Assembly (NCBI RefSeq): GCF_008710035.1
Contig: NZ_VYKI01000003.1
Coordinates: 128,387-192,386, forward strand
DNA: 64,000 nt
From: Stenotrophomonas cyclobalanopsidis
Lineage (GTDB): Bacteria > Pseudomonadota > Gammaproteobacteria > Xanthomonadales > Xanthomonadaceae
Reading direction: 5' to 3'
In this document: in pieces, positions 51,052 to 58,928 of the stretch
How positions within the stretch are numbered: the first letter of the stretch is position 1
Layout of the letters: each line of letters starts with the position of its first letter
Notes under the pieces: model-generated
Seen by the model: the letters and a program-made list of their open reading frames with translations, nothing else
The model's database searches: none
What the model was told of the DNA's origin: nothing
Position numbers and translations under genes: made by a program

Positions 51052-51429
51052 ATGAGCGCCCCTTCCACAGATCGCCCCATCGACGTTGTCACGGCCCGCA
51101 AAGTGCTTTACGCGACAGGCCCTGCGCACCAGGCGTTCGGTCAGTCTCGCGCGGCTTACTTCGTCGTTCCCCGCCGCACGCTGCAGTCGATGCCGGCGGA
51201 GTGGCAGGAGCGCTTCATCGGCCTCATTGCTGAGGCCAGGACCTACCTTCCGGTGGACGCGTTCCCGCAGTACCAAGTGACCCGCCTGAACGATGGCCGC
51301 TACGCCGCCGATCCGCACCGCCGGTACCGCCGCGCCGGGCCGATTCCCCCTCGCCCGGCTGGCGCTGCAGCAGAACCCACCCCCGCGCCGCTGGGCGGCG
51401 CATTCGTCAACACCGACGTCGACTTCTAG
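51052..51429 (+). CDS. Early protein 10, unknown
   Basis: A 125-residue protein (MSAPSTDRPIDVVTARKVLY, LQSMPAEWQERFIGLIAEAR) with a Pro/Ala-rich tail ending in a short acidic VNTDVDF, as seen in partners of single-stranded DNA-binding proteins. Not recognised. Confidence 0.55.
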   Translation: MSAPSTDRPIDVVTARKVLYATGPAHQAFGQSRAAYFVVPRRTLQSMPAEWQERFIGLIAEARTYLPVDAFPQYQVTRLNDGRYAADPHRRYRRAGPIPPRPAGAAAEPTPAPLGGAFVNTDVDF

Positions 51430-51440
51430 CAGGCACACCA

Positions 51441-52148
51441 ATGACCGCGACCCAACAGACGAAAGAACTCCCCATCGCCTACGCATGCCCTGTGCTGCGC
51501 GATGCCGTCCGCACCTTGGAAGCAATCGCCGTCGAGGCGGTCTGGATTCCAAATGCTGCAAAGGCGGTCCCTCTGGCTCAGGCCTCGACCGCGCTGCTCG
51601 ACCTGTATGCCCGTCTGCCGCGCGTGCAGGATCTGCGCGTGTTCGAGGCGCCGGTTGCCGCGTGGTACGCCTCGCTCCGCAGCAGCTTCCAGGAGGGCGA
51701 CACGCCGCTGTGCGATACCACCAAGGCCCGGCTGGCACACGCCGCGCAGCTGCTGCAGCTGGTGCGCGGTCAGAGCGGCACCGGCATCGATCCGGCTGAT
51801 CCGTGGCGAGGGCTGTATGACCCGGCACGACTGCCGGCGCGGGACAGCCATGGCGAAGTCCTGTGCCACCCGGACGTGCCTGCGTGGGCTGACGGCCGCG
51901 AGTCGTCCCTCCTGCCGCTGTTCTACGCCCAGGGCTTCGACCTGGTTGTGGTGGAGGCCGAGTTCGAGGAGGAATCGGTTGGTACCGGTGTGTACGCCAA
52001 CATCCAGCAGATGATCGACTGGAACCCGGAAGGCCCTGGCGCTGACTGGCGCCTGGTGTGGCTGGGCGAAACGGAGGATGGGCTGGCTGCGTGGTTCGTG
52101 CGGCCCTTAGCTATCTCCGCTCTCGAAAAGATGGGGGCCCGCGCATGA
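51441..52148 (+). CDS. Early protein 11, unknown
   Basis: A 235-residue protein, the largest unknown of the early operon. The N-terminal half is helical (EAIAVEAVWIPNAAKAVPLA), the C-terminal half mixed (FDLVVVEAEFEEESVGTGVY, IDWNPEGPGADWRLVWLGET). No motif recognised. Coupled to the next gene (ATGA). Confidence 0.55.
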   Translation: MTATQQTKELPIAYACPVLRDAVRTLEAIAVEAVWIPNAAKAVPLAQASTALLDLYARLPRVQDLRVFEAPVAAWYASLRSSFQEGDTPLCDTTKARLAHAAQLLQLVRGQSGTGIDPADPWRGLYDPARLPARDSHGEVLCHPDVPAWADGRESSLLPLFYAQGFDLVVVEAEFEEESVGTGVYANIQQMIDWNPEGPGADWRLVWLGETEDGLAAWFVRPLAISALEKMGARA

Positions 52149-52555
52149 ATTCCTCGATGGCAGATGGCGCAGCCCAGCGCTTGGTCGCGCAGATCGGCGA
52201 GGCCCTGTTCGGTCAGCCTGGCCTGACCCTCATGGAACTGGCTGAGGCGGTGAAGGCGAACACCTTAAGCCCCGTGAGGTTTGACGTTGAAGCAATGCTT
52301 GCCGTCTGCGTGCCAGGCGGCAGTGTTGCGGACCCACAATCCGTGGCAGACAGCATCCGGCAGTGGTTTGCCGAACCGAGAGCACTCAGGAAAGATGCCG
52401 CCACCTGGTCACAGTCGCGAGCGGAAGAGTTTACCGAGGCAGTCCACAGAGCTTTGTGCGTCCACGCACCTGCGCTGAGCCAGCGCAAGCGTGATGCAGT
52501 CAGCTCCTATGCCAGGCAGCTGATGCTCGACAGCCAGGCCGCGCGCAATGGCTGA
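52145..52555 (+). CDS. Early protein 12, unknown
   Basis: A 136-residue helical protein (AAQRLVAQIGEALFGQPGLT, DAATWSQSRAEEFTEAVHRA). Its 3' end overlaps the methyltransferase start by 8 bp. No family recognised. Confidence 0.55.
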   Translation: MNSSMADGAAQRLVAQIGEALFGQPGLTLMELAEAVKANTLSPVRFDVEAMLAVCVPGGSVADPQSVADSIRQWFAEPRALRKDAATWSQSRAEEFTEAVHRALCVHAPALSQRKRDAVSSYARQLMLDSQAARNG

Positions 52556-54629
52556 CGGCTCCCGTTCCTTCAACTTCCCCGCGCCGCAGCGCTCCCGCCT
52601 GCGCCCAGGCGAAATCGTGGTCGACCTGTTCGCCGGCGGTGGCGGTGCCAGCGAAGGCCTCAAGCAGGCCCTCGGCATCGATCCCGCCCTGGCCTACAAC
52701 CACGACGAGCTGGCCATCGGCATGCACGCTGCGAACCACCCGCTCACCCAGCACCACCGCGAGGATATCTGGCACGCCGACCCGCGCGTGGACGTGGCCG
52801 GCCGCACCATCGGCTGGTTCCATGCCTCCCCTGACTGCACCCATTTCAGTCAGGCCAAGGGCGGCCAGCCGCGCAGCCGGAAGACCCGCGCCCTGTCGTG
52901 GGTGGTGTTGAAGTGGGTTGGCCAACTGCTTCGTGCTGATCGCCTGCACGGCACCAACACCGCGCCGCGCATCATCTCCATGGAGAACGTCTGGCAGATA
53001 CTCACGTGGGGTCCGCTGGTGGCCAAACGCTGCAAGGCCACTGGCCGGGTTGTCACACTGGACCTGGTGCAGGCCCTGCACGAAGAAACGGGGCAACCGC
53101 TGTTCCGCAGAGGCAGACCGGTGATGGTCAACCGGGTTGCGGATAAGGGCGAGCATGTGCCCGTGGAGCGCCAGGCGCTGGTTCCGGACAAACGCTACAG
53201 CGGACGCACTTGGCAGCAGTTCGTGGCCGCGCTGCGAGCACTCGGCTACGTGGTCGAGTGGCGGAAGCTGGTGGCCAGTGACTACGGTGCCGGCACCAGC
53301 CGCGAACGTCTGTTCCTGCTCGCGCGCCGCGATGGCGAAGCCATCGTGTGGCCAGAGCAGAGCCATGGCTCTGCTCCTGGGCAGACGCCCCGCGTCACCG
53401 CCGCCGACTGCCTGGACTTTTCCATCCCCTGCCCCTCCATCTTCACCCGCGGCAAGGCTCTTGCCGATGCCACCATGCGTCGCATCGCCAAGGGTGTCAT
53501 GCGCCACGTCATCGAATCGGCAGATCCGTTCATCGTGCCGGTGACGCACCAGGGCGGCGACCGCGTCCACGACGTGCGTGATCCCATGCGCACCATCACC
53601 GCCGCCAACCGGGGCGAGCTGATGCTGGCTGCCCCGGAGCTGGCACCGTTCCTCACTGAGCACGCCAATGCCAGCCGCCAGCGAACGATGGCGGCCGACG
53701 AGCCGCTGCCCACGATCTGCGCCGGGGTGAAGGGTGGCCACTTCTCCGTGGTATCGCCGACGCTGGTGCAGACCGGCTACGGAGAGCGCGAGGGCCAGGC
53801 GCCGCGCGCGCTCAACCTGCAGCAGCCGCTGGGTACGGTGGTTGCCGGAGGCGTGAAGCATGCTGTGGCAGCAGCCCACCTAGTGAAGTTCCGTGGCGAC
53901 AGCATCGGTACGCCTGCCACCGAGCCGGTGCCGACGATCACGTCTGGTGCTAGTGCCGCGCGACCGGCCGGCGCCGCGCATGCCCTCGGCGTGGCTGCTG
54001 CATCGCTGGTCACTCTGCGCCGGAACATGGTCGGTGCCGATGCGCGGACGCCGCTAACCACTGTGGCGGCGCAGGCCGAGCACCATGCCGTCTCTAGCGC
54101 CTTCATGGTCCAGGCTGCACACGGCGAAGGTAAGCCGGGCGGTGTCCAGCGCTGGGGCATCGGCAGCAAGGATGCGCGCACTCCCGTCGGCACGGTCACT
54201 GCGAGCGGCAACGGCGGGCACGCCATGGCCGAGGCCGAACTGGCCCAGCTGTCGCCCGAGCAGGAGGCCGGTGCGCTGCGCGTCGCCGCCTTCCTGGTGA
54301 AGTACTACGGCAGCGGCATCGCGGTCGATCTGCACGACCCGGTGGACACCATCACCACCAAGGACCGCCTGGCCTTGGTCACCGTCCACATCCAGGGCGT
54401 GCCGCACGTGATCGTGGATATCGGCCTGCGCATGCTCAAGCCGCATGAGCTGTACCGCGCCCAGGGATTCCCTACCGGCTACATCATCGATCGCACCGCC
54501 AACGGCACGCCGCTCAGCACCAGCGCCGCCGTGCGCATGGTCGGCAACAGCGTCAGCCCGCCGCCGCTGCGCGCCTTGGCCGAGGCCAATCTGGACCCGG
54601 CTCCAGCTTACATCGCGGTGGCAGCGTGA
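52548..54629 (+). CDS. Phage DNA cytosine-C5 methyltransferase
   Basis: A 693-residue orphan 5-methylcytosine methyltransferase. The SAM motif is VVDLFAGGGGASEG (from residue 24), the catalytic Cys97 is in HASPDCTHFSQAKGG (a PDC variant of the usual PC), and ENV lies at residues 146-148. Between about residues 340 and 625, where target recognition belongs, seven related units of the form P-x-x-T-(I/V)-(T/A) followed by a hydrophobic strand occur, so the protein is far longer than ordinary Dcm. It ends the early operon. No restriction enzyme is next to it; likely protects phage DNA. Confidence 0.88.
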   Translation: MADGSRSFNFPAPQRSRLRPGEIVVDLFAGGGGASEGLKQALGIDPALAYNHDELAIGMHAANHPLTQHHREDIWHADPRVDVAGRTIGWFHASPDCTHFSQAKGGQPRSRKTRALSWVVLKWVGQLLRADRLHGTNTAPRIISMENVWQILTWGPLVAKRCKATGRVVTLDLVQALHEETGQPLFRRGRPVMVNRVADKGEHVPVERQALVPDKRYSGRTWQQFVAALRALGYVVEWRKLVASDYGAGTSRERLFLLARRDGEAIVWPEQSHGSAPGQTPRVTAADCLDFSIPCPSIFTRGKALADATMRRIAKGVMRHVIESADPFIVPVTHQGGDRVHDVRDPMRTITAANRGELMLAAPELAPFLTEHANASRQRTMAADEPLPTICAGVKGGHFSVVSPTLVQTGYGEREGQAPRALNLQQPLGTVVAGGVKHAVAAAHLVKFRGDSIGTPATEPVPTITSGASAARPAGAAHALGVAAASLVTLRRNMVGADARTPLTTVAAQAEHHAVSSAFMVQAAHGEGKPGGVQRWGIGSKDARTPVGTVTASGNGGHAMAEAELAQLSPEQEAGALRVAAFLVKYYGSGIAVDLHDPVDTITTKDRLALVTVHIQGVPHVIVDIGLRMLKPHELYRAQGFPTGYIIDRTANGTPLSTSAAVRMVGNSVSPPPLRALAEANLDPAPAYIAVAA

Positions 54630-54637
54630 TCGGCGGC

Positions 54638-55246
54638 CTAGCGGAACCGCTTGAGAATGGACATATGCCCAATCGCGGCCGAGCAACCTTCGGTCGCATG
54701 ATCAAGCACAGCAAGTCCGTTACTCAAGTTTCGATCAAACGCAACGCAGAACTTGATCCAGACTTCGTCCTCAACCCTGCTCCTGTCAAATTGAAGAAGC
54801 CCAGCCAGCTTCGATATGTAGCTGACGAAGTACAAAGATCGAGAAACATCCGCGGCAAGAAGAGTACCGACGTCCGGATATTTACTCAGATCGACTTCAA
54901 GAGCGCGCACGGGAGCAAGATTTTCAATAAGCGCCTCCGCCGCTTCCACAAGTCCAGCATCGTTCTTGAGAGCCAGCCGTTTATCAATCGCCTCCCCCGA
55001 GGGCGCGGCGAACGAGTAAACGGATTTAAAATTCTTGATTGCTGCTTGTGCAGTCTCAAGCTGAGTGACGTGAGCGGCCGCAAAAATCGCGCTCACACGT
55101 CGACTCGCAAAGAACCGCTTAACAGCGGGCACAGAGAGTGCGGTCACAACACCTGCCACAGTGCCAATGCTGGCCCAAGCATCCCAATTTATTACGCAGG
55201 TTTCACTAAGCCACCAGCATTCACTTATCCCGTCAGAAAAGCTCAT
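54638..55246 (-). CDS. Low-GC cargo membrane-anchored protein
   Basis: A 202-residue protein with an N-terminal membrane helix (WASIGTVAGVVTALSVPAVK) and a soluble helical part (AAIKNFKSVYSFAAPSGEAI, YPDVGTLLAADVSRSLYFVS). GC is visibly lower than in the flanking phage genes. ATG at 55246 has GGGGGA 9 nt upstream; longer starts overlap the gene opposite. It reads against the early operon, so it is probably a lysogen-expressed cargo gene. Superinfection exclusion is possible but unproven. Confidence 0.6.
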   Translation of the reverse strand: MSFSDGISECWWLSETCVINWDAWASIGTVAGVVTALSVPAVKRFFASRRVSAIFAAAHVTQLETAQAAIKNFKSVYSFAAPSGEAIDKRLALKNDAGLVEAAEALIENLAPVRALEVDLSKYPDVGTLLAADVSRSLYFVSYISKLAGLLQFDRSRVEDEVWIKFCVAFDRNLSNGLAVLDHATEGCSAAIGHMSILKRFR

Positions 55247-55299
55247 TTCAGAAATCCCCCTGGTTGCTCTGGTGAAGTTTGCCATGGGACTGCAGGCCG

Positions 55300-55665
55300 A
55301 TGAAAAACTTTCCGATTGACTACGCATCTAAGCGGTTCAAAGACGAGATCGATGACACGCTGGGCCTTGAGGACGCGGCACGGATGATGCGCCTGGGCCT
55401 CGAGGCCATGAAGGAGCTTGTGGACAAGGGCGAAGTACCCGCCGTGCGCCTGAATCAGAAACACACCGTCATGCTGCGCGAGGATCTCATCGACTTCCTG
55501 CGTTCGGAAGGGCGCCGGCAGGCAGCAGAGCGGAAGAAATCAGCGATCGGCACCCGGCCCGCCGCCAACGCTCCAGTGGCCACGACCGCGAAGCGCAAGG
55601 GCAAGGCCCGCCGCATCAGCCCGCCTGACCTGCGCGCCTACGAGCAGGCCGATCACCAGAGCTGA
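55300..55665 (+). CDS. Probable excisionase / MerR-like HTH protein
   Basis: A 121-residue protein. Residues 20-75 fit a MerR/AlpA-like winged helix (LGLEDAARMMRLGLEAMKEL, VDKGEVPAVRLNQKHTVMLR), followed by a basic tail (AKRKGKARRISPPDLRAYEQ). It lies directly beside the convergent integrase and overlaps its 3' end by 13 bp, the usual place for a recombination directionality factor. Confidence 0.68.
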   Translation: MKNFPIDYASKRFKDEIDDTLGLEDAARMMRLGLEAMKELVDKGEVPAVRLNQKHTVMLREDLIDFLRSEGRRQAAERKKSAIGTRPAANAPVATTAKRKGKARRISPPDLRAYEQADHQS

Positions 55666-56768
55666 TCGGCCAAATCTGAGGCACGCAGGTTGGCGTACCG
55701 CTTCAACTGCCGCGGATCGCGATGTCCGGTGATGCTCGCGATCTTGATGTCCGTCAGCGTGGTCTTTTCATACAGGCGGCTGGTCGCTTCGTGACGCAGA
55801 TCGTGGAAGCCGAGATCCGCACACCCCGCTGCAACGAAGATGCGCTCGAACTGGCGCGAGAGCTTGCTCGACACACGGCGCAGGGCCAGCGGACTCCGCT
55901 CTCCCTCCCAGAAGGGGAACAACCGCCCGCCGAAATCACCCTGGTACGCCGCGAGCTTGGCTAGCAGCACCGACGTCATCGGCACCTGGCGCTTGCTCCC
56001 GTTCTTTGTCTTGTCCAGGAAGATCGTGCGGCGCGCAACGTCTATCTGGCTGTGCTCCAGCGTGTAGATCTCCCGCATGCGCATGGCCGTCTCCAGCGCC
56101 ATATCGAACATAAGCACCAGCGCATCCCGCTGTGGAAGGTCCAGCGCCCGTTGGCGGCCTTCCGGCTTCGCCCCAGCCAGGATCTCGCGGATGCGAGCCT
56201 CCTCTCCATCTTCAAGCCGGCGATCGCGTTCCTGATCGGCCTTTGCATGTCCTTCGATTTTCGCCACGGCCACCTTGTCGTCGGGCGTGTACGTCGAATA
56301 GCCGCGCGGCAGAAGGCGCAACGGATTCATCGGCAGCGCGCCGTGAGCGGCCAGCCAGTCGAGAGCCCGAGACAACGCCCCCACGTAATGCCGGATGGTC
56401 GAAGGCGCTAGGTTCTGCTCACGCTTCATCGTGGTGACCCATTCGGTCGCCCAGGTAAAGGTGAGCTGCGGAAGCGTGATGCCGATGGGCAACCTCGACA
56501 GCAGGACAGGCAGCAGCTGCTCATCATCCACAGAGATGTGCTGCGCGCCGCGATACTCGCTGACTTGGCTACGCAGATCCTTTGCCGCCGCCTTGGTGTT
56601 GGCCAACTCCTCTGGCACGATGCCGCGGTCGAGAATCGCCTCCAAGCGCCTGACGTATTCGTCGCCCTCAGCCTCCGACGCGAAGCTCAGATACACAGGC
56701 TGAGGCAGCAGGCCTGCCCGTTTGATCGTGTACTGCCAGGAGTCGCCCCGGCGTCGCTTGGTTGCCAT
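55653..56768 (-). CDS. int: Tyrosine-type site-specific integrase
   Basis: A 371-residue phage integrase. Catalytic residues in order: Arg near 228 (ETAMRMREIYTLEHSQID), His-x-x-Arg near 320 (FHDLRHEATSRLYE), a second His in ITGHRDPRQLKRYA, and the nucleophilic Tyr near 358 (KRYANLRASDL). The N-terminal part has a SAM-like arm- or core-binding domain (APSTIRHYVGALSRALDWLA). It lies 125 bp from attR and points away from the attachment site. Confidence 0.95.
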   Translation of the reverse strand: MATKRRRGDSWQYTIKRAGLLPQPVYLSFASEAEGDEYVRRLEAILDRGIVPEELANTKAAAKDLRSQVSEYRGAQHISVDDEQLLPVLLSRLPIGITLPQLTFTWATEWVTTMKREQNLAPSTIRHYVGALSRALDWLAAHGALPMNPLRLLPRGYSTYTPDDKVAVAKIEGHAKADQERDRRLEDGEEARIREILAGAKPEGRQRALDLPQRDALVLMFDMALETAMRMREIYTLEHSQIDVARRTIFLDKTKNGSKRQVPMTSVLLAKLAAYQGDFGGRLFPFWEGERSPLALRRVSSKLSRQFERIFVAAGCADLGFHDLRHEATSRLYEKTTLTDIKIASITGHRDPRQLKRYANLRASDLADQLW

Positions 56769-56892
56769 CCCTGCTCAAACTCACGTAAACGCACTCGACA
56801 CATGTTAACGCGAGTTTGCCACCCGAAAACGGGTGGCAGACCGATGATTTCATGGCCGAATCAGGGGATTCTGCGGACTGCAGCCAAACGCT

Positions 56893-56977
56893 AGGCAAAG
56901 AAAAACCCCTGACGAATCAGGGGTTTATTTGGAGGCCTCAAGCGGAATCGAACCGCTGTAAACGGATTTGCAATCCG
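56893..56977. repeat. attR (85-bp direct repeat)
   Basis: Identical to attL at 14446-14530. Here the repeat continues into the 5' half of tRNA-Cys, so integration preserved an intact tRNA gene. Confidence 0.96.
56900..56926 (-). terminator. Terminator of tRNA-Cys, inside attR
   Basis: AAACCCCTGA and TCAGGGGTTT form a 10-bp stem with a 4-nt loop, followed on the minus strand by TTCTTTG. The phage carries the same hairpin, so both the tRNA 3' end and its terminator are restored on integration. Confidence 0.85.
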
Positions 56978-57003
56978 GTGCATAGCCACTCTGCCATGAG
57001 GCC
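56930..57003 (-). tRNA. tRNA-Cys (GCA anticodon), prophage integration site
   Basis: A 74-nt tRNA: acceptor GGCCTCA pairs with TGAGGCC, anticodon stem-loop CCGGATTGCAAATCCG gives anticodon GCA, T-arm GGTTCGATTCC, CCA encoded at 56930-56932. The 3' 48 nt are part of attR. Confidence 0.97.
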
Positions 57004-57040
57004 AACGTACTGCGGCCAGGAACGATGCCCCTGACATGAC

Positions 57041-57056
57041 AAAACCCCGCGACGGG
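57041..57056 (-). terminator. Terminator after first tRNA-Gly
   Basis: On the minus strand CCCCG-TCG-CGGGG is followed by TTTTG. It lies between tRNA-Gly and tRNA-Cys, suggesting that the two are separate or only partly co-transcribed. Confidence 0.7.
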
Positions 57057-57068
57057 GCCTGTCGAAAC

Positions 57069-57144
<76 letters not shown>

Positions 57145-57252
57145 GTAAGCCGCCATGGTACCGGAAATCCGGAACACACACCAGCGATTTCACCTTTCTG
57201 ACTGCGCGCAAAGCCTTGTGGCCCAACGTGCCCCGCCTTGCCGAGGCGGGAG

Positions 57253-57277
57253 AAAAACAAGGCCCCTAGCGGGGCCC
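57253..57277 (-). terminator. Terminator after second tRNA-Gly
   Basis: On the minus strand GGCCCC-GCTA-GGGGCC is followed by TTGTTTTT. Good rho-independent form. Confidence 0.85.
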
Positions 57278-57286
57278 TGTAGAATC

Positions 57287-57362
<76 letters not shown>

Positions 57363-57394
57363 AGATTCCGTTCGACCTGCGTCGAAGGAGCGCT

Positions 57395-57423
57395 ATTGTG
57401 TCCAAATTCCTTCACGCCGTCAA
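57395..57423 (-). promoter_or_regulatory. Promoter of tRNA-Gly copy 2
   Basis: On the minus strand TTGACG, 17 nt, CACAAT, ending 32 bp before the tRNA 5' end. Copy 3 has the same elements at the same spacing. Confidence 0.72.
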
Positions 57424-57492
57424 CAGTCTTCACCCACTGCGATCCGGGCCCCGCGCGGTGGGGTACCCTGCCCAGCCCGGACGCCTCGACCC

Positions 57493-57896
57493 ATGTTCCT
57501 GCACGGCAAATCCCTGCTGATCTCCCTGCTGCTACACCTGCTGGTGGCCGCGCTCTACTGGACGTTGATGCCGCTGGGCATGGACTGGTATCGCGACCAT
57601 ATCGGTTTCAGCTCGCACGGCAACATCGGCCTGGGCTTCGCGCAGTACTACGCGTTCGTGCTGTTCCTCGGCGCGCCGCCGTTGATCGCGATACTGCGGC
57701 CCTTGGCAGCCAAATTGTTGGTGCTGGCCATCCCGCTGGCATTCGCGACCTGGACGCTGATGCACACAACCCGTTGCGCATGGTGTACTTCACCGTCGCG
57801 CCGGGCCTGCTGACACTGGCTGCGATCGCAGCCAGCGCGCGCGTCGCTGCGCGCATCCCGGCCAGCACCATTCGCACGGAGCATAGTGATGACTGA
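57493..57896 (+). pseudogene. Frameshifted membrane protein gene
   Basis: Frame 1 (57493 on) reads a good polytopic membrane protein, MFLHGKSLLISLLLHLLVAA to FATWTLMH, then runs off into a premature stop at 57813. Another frame continues the protein without gap (NPLRMVYFTVAPGLLTLAAI, stop 57896). The break is at CACACA near 57763-57768; removing one CA restores a protein of about 133 residues. Either a real inactivation, slippage, or a sequencing error. Function not recognised. Confidence 0.72.
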
Positions 57897-58338
57897 GCGC
57901 GGTACCCGCTTGTACTGGTTGCTGGTGGCAGTGATCTGGCTGCTGGTGATGGCCGCGCTGATTCATGCCGGTACCCAGCCCGACTACTGGATGCAGCGCG
58001 CGCTGGAACCTGGCGTCACCCTGCCCTATCCCACCAGCACGGTGGCCACGTTTTGCGTGATGGCCACAGCGGAACTGGCCGTCATGGCGCTGATCGCAAA
58101 ACTGCGATGGAAGCGGTTGTGGCTGCGCCTGCTGATCGCCTTCGCGCTGTTGCTGGCCTGGTCGGCACCGTTCGCAATGGGCGCGATGCATCAGTCGCCG
58201 GTGTACGGCATGCACGTGCTGTGGCTGCTGCTGGTGGATCTGAGCCTGTTCCTGGCCCTGTGTGCGGTGTCCGTCATCAGTGCGTGGCAGGCGTTCCGCC
58301 GCCGCGCTTCCGCCGCGCGCGGACACCCTTCACCGTGA
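57889..58338 (+). CDS. Four-span membrane protein, unknown
   Basis: A 149-residue protein with four hydrophobic segments (YWLLVAVIWLLVMAALIHAG, VATFCVMATAELAVMALIAK, LLIAFALLLAWSAPFAMGAM, VLWLLLVDLSLFLALCAVSV). It resembles the neighbouring frameshifted gene in layout. ATG at 57889 overlaps that gene's stop; its own stop overlaps the next start (GTGA). No family recognised. Confidence 0.68.
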   Translation: MTERGTRLYWLLVAVIWLLVMAALIHAGTQPDYWMQRALEPGVTLPYPTSTVATFCVMATAELAVMALIAKLRWKRLWLRLLIAFALLLAWSAPFAMGAMHQSPVYGMHVLWLLLVDLSLFLALCAVSVISAWQAFRRRASAARGHPSP

Positions 58339-58703
58339 GCGCAGCACGACATCATGCAGCCATCGCCACGGGCCTGATGCTCGCGGCCTGCGCGCTCGCA
58401 GTCTGCCTTTCGACCCAGCGGGTATCGAACGCGATGATGCTGCTGATGGACAGGAGCAACTTCATCCCCGAACAGTCGTCGATCTTCTTCTTCGAACCTT
58501 ACGTGATCAGCGATGGTTCCTCGAACGACTGGCTGTACGGCAAGGACCTGACCTACTACTACCACTTCACCTACCAGGCCGATGCTCCGTACCTATACAC
58601 CGTGCAGAAGAACGCCTGCCGGAATTTCGACCGGGCGGACATACGGACGCGGTGCAATGTGGGCAGGGGAGCCCCTCGCACGACCATCGGCAAAAAGCAC
58701 TGA
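58335..58703 (+). CDS. Exported or membrane-anchored protein, unknown
   Basis: A 122-residue protein starting with GTG at 58335, coupled to the upstream gene. A hydrophobic N-terminus (AAIATGLMLAACALAVCLS) looks like a signal peptide or anchor. The rest (IFFFEPYVISDGSSNDWLYG, LTYYYHFTYQADAPYLYTVQ) is aromatic-rich, with two cysteines near the end. Third gene of the cluster between tRNA-Gly copies. Confidence 0.62.
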   Translation: MSAARHHAAIATGLMLAACALAVCLSTQRVSNAMMLLMDRSNFIPEQSSIFFFEPYVISDGSSNDWLYGKDLTYYYHFTYQADAPYLYTVQKNACRNFDRADIRTRCNVGRGAPRTTIGKKH

Positions 58704-58711
58704 CGCAAACG

Positions 58712-58739
58712 AAAAACGCCCCCTTGCGGGAGCGTTTTT
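58712..58739. terminator. Bidirectional terminator between cluster and tRNA-Gly copy 3
   Basis: AAAAACGC...GCGTTTTT arms with a GC core, symmetric enough to serve the rightward three-gene cluster and the leftward tRNA. A near copy follows tRNA-Gly copy 4. Confidence 0.85.
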
Positions 58740-58747
58740 CTGCAATC

Positions 58748-58823
<76 letters not shown>

Positions 58824-58855
58824 AGATTCCGTTCGACCTGCGTCGAAGGAGCGCT

Positions 58856-58884
58856 ATTGTGTCGATATTGCTGCACGGCGTCAA
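58856..58884 (-). promoter_or_regulatory. Promoter of tRNA-Gly copy 3
   Basis: On the minus strand TTGACG, 17 nt, CACAAT. The -10 side lies within the repeat; the -35 side has diverged around it but kept TTGACG. Confidence 0.72.
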
Positions 58885-58928
58885 CCGGATTTTTCGGGTC
58901 GTCTGCACTGCGTCGTTCAGCTTGGCGG

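Larger units (their letters stand above)
14446..56977. mobile_element. 42.5 kb siphovirus-type prophage in tRNA-Cys
   Basis: An intact-looking provirus bounded by 85-bp perfect direct repeats that include the 3' part of tRNA-Cys. It contains integrase, probable excisionase, Cro/CI-like switch, CII-like regulator, primase/helicase, lambda-type terminase pair, portal, capsid, lysis and tail genes. A tape measure of 1248 residues and the absence of sheath or baseplate genes indicate a long non-contractile tail. Terminase family and the lambda-type portal suggest cos packaging. Every structural gene reads without interruption, so it may be inducible. Cargo sits at both ends and between immunity and early regions. 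Confidence 0.96.
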
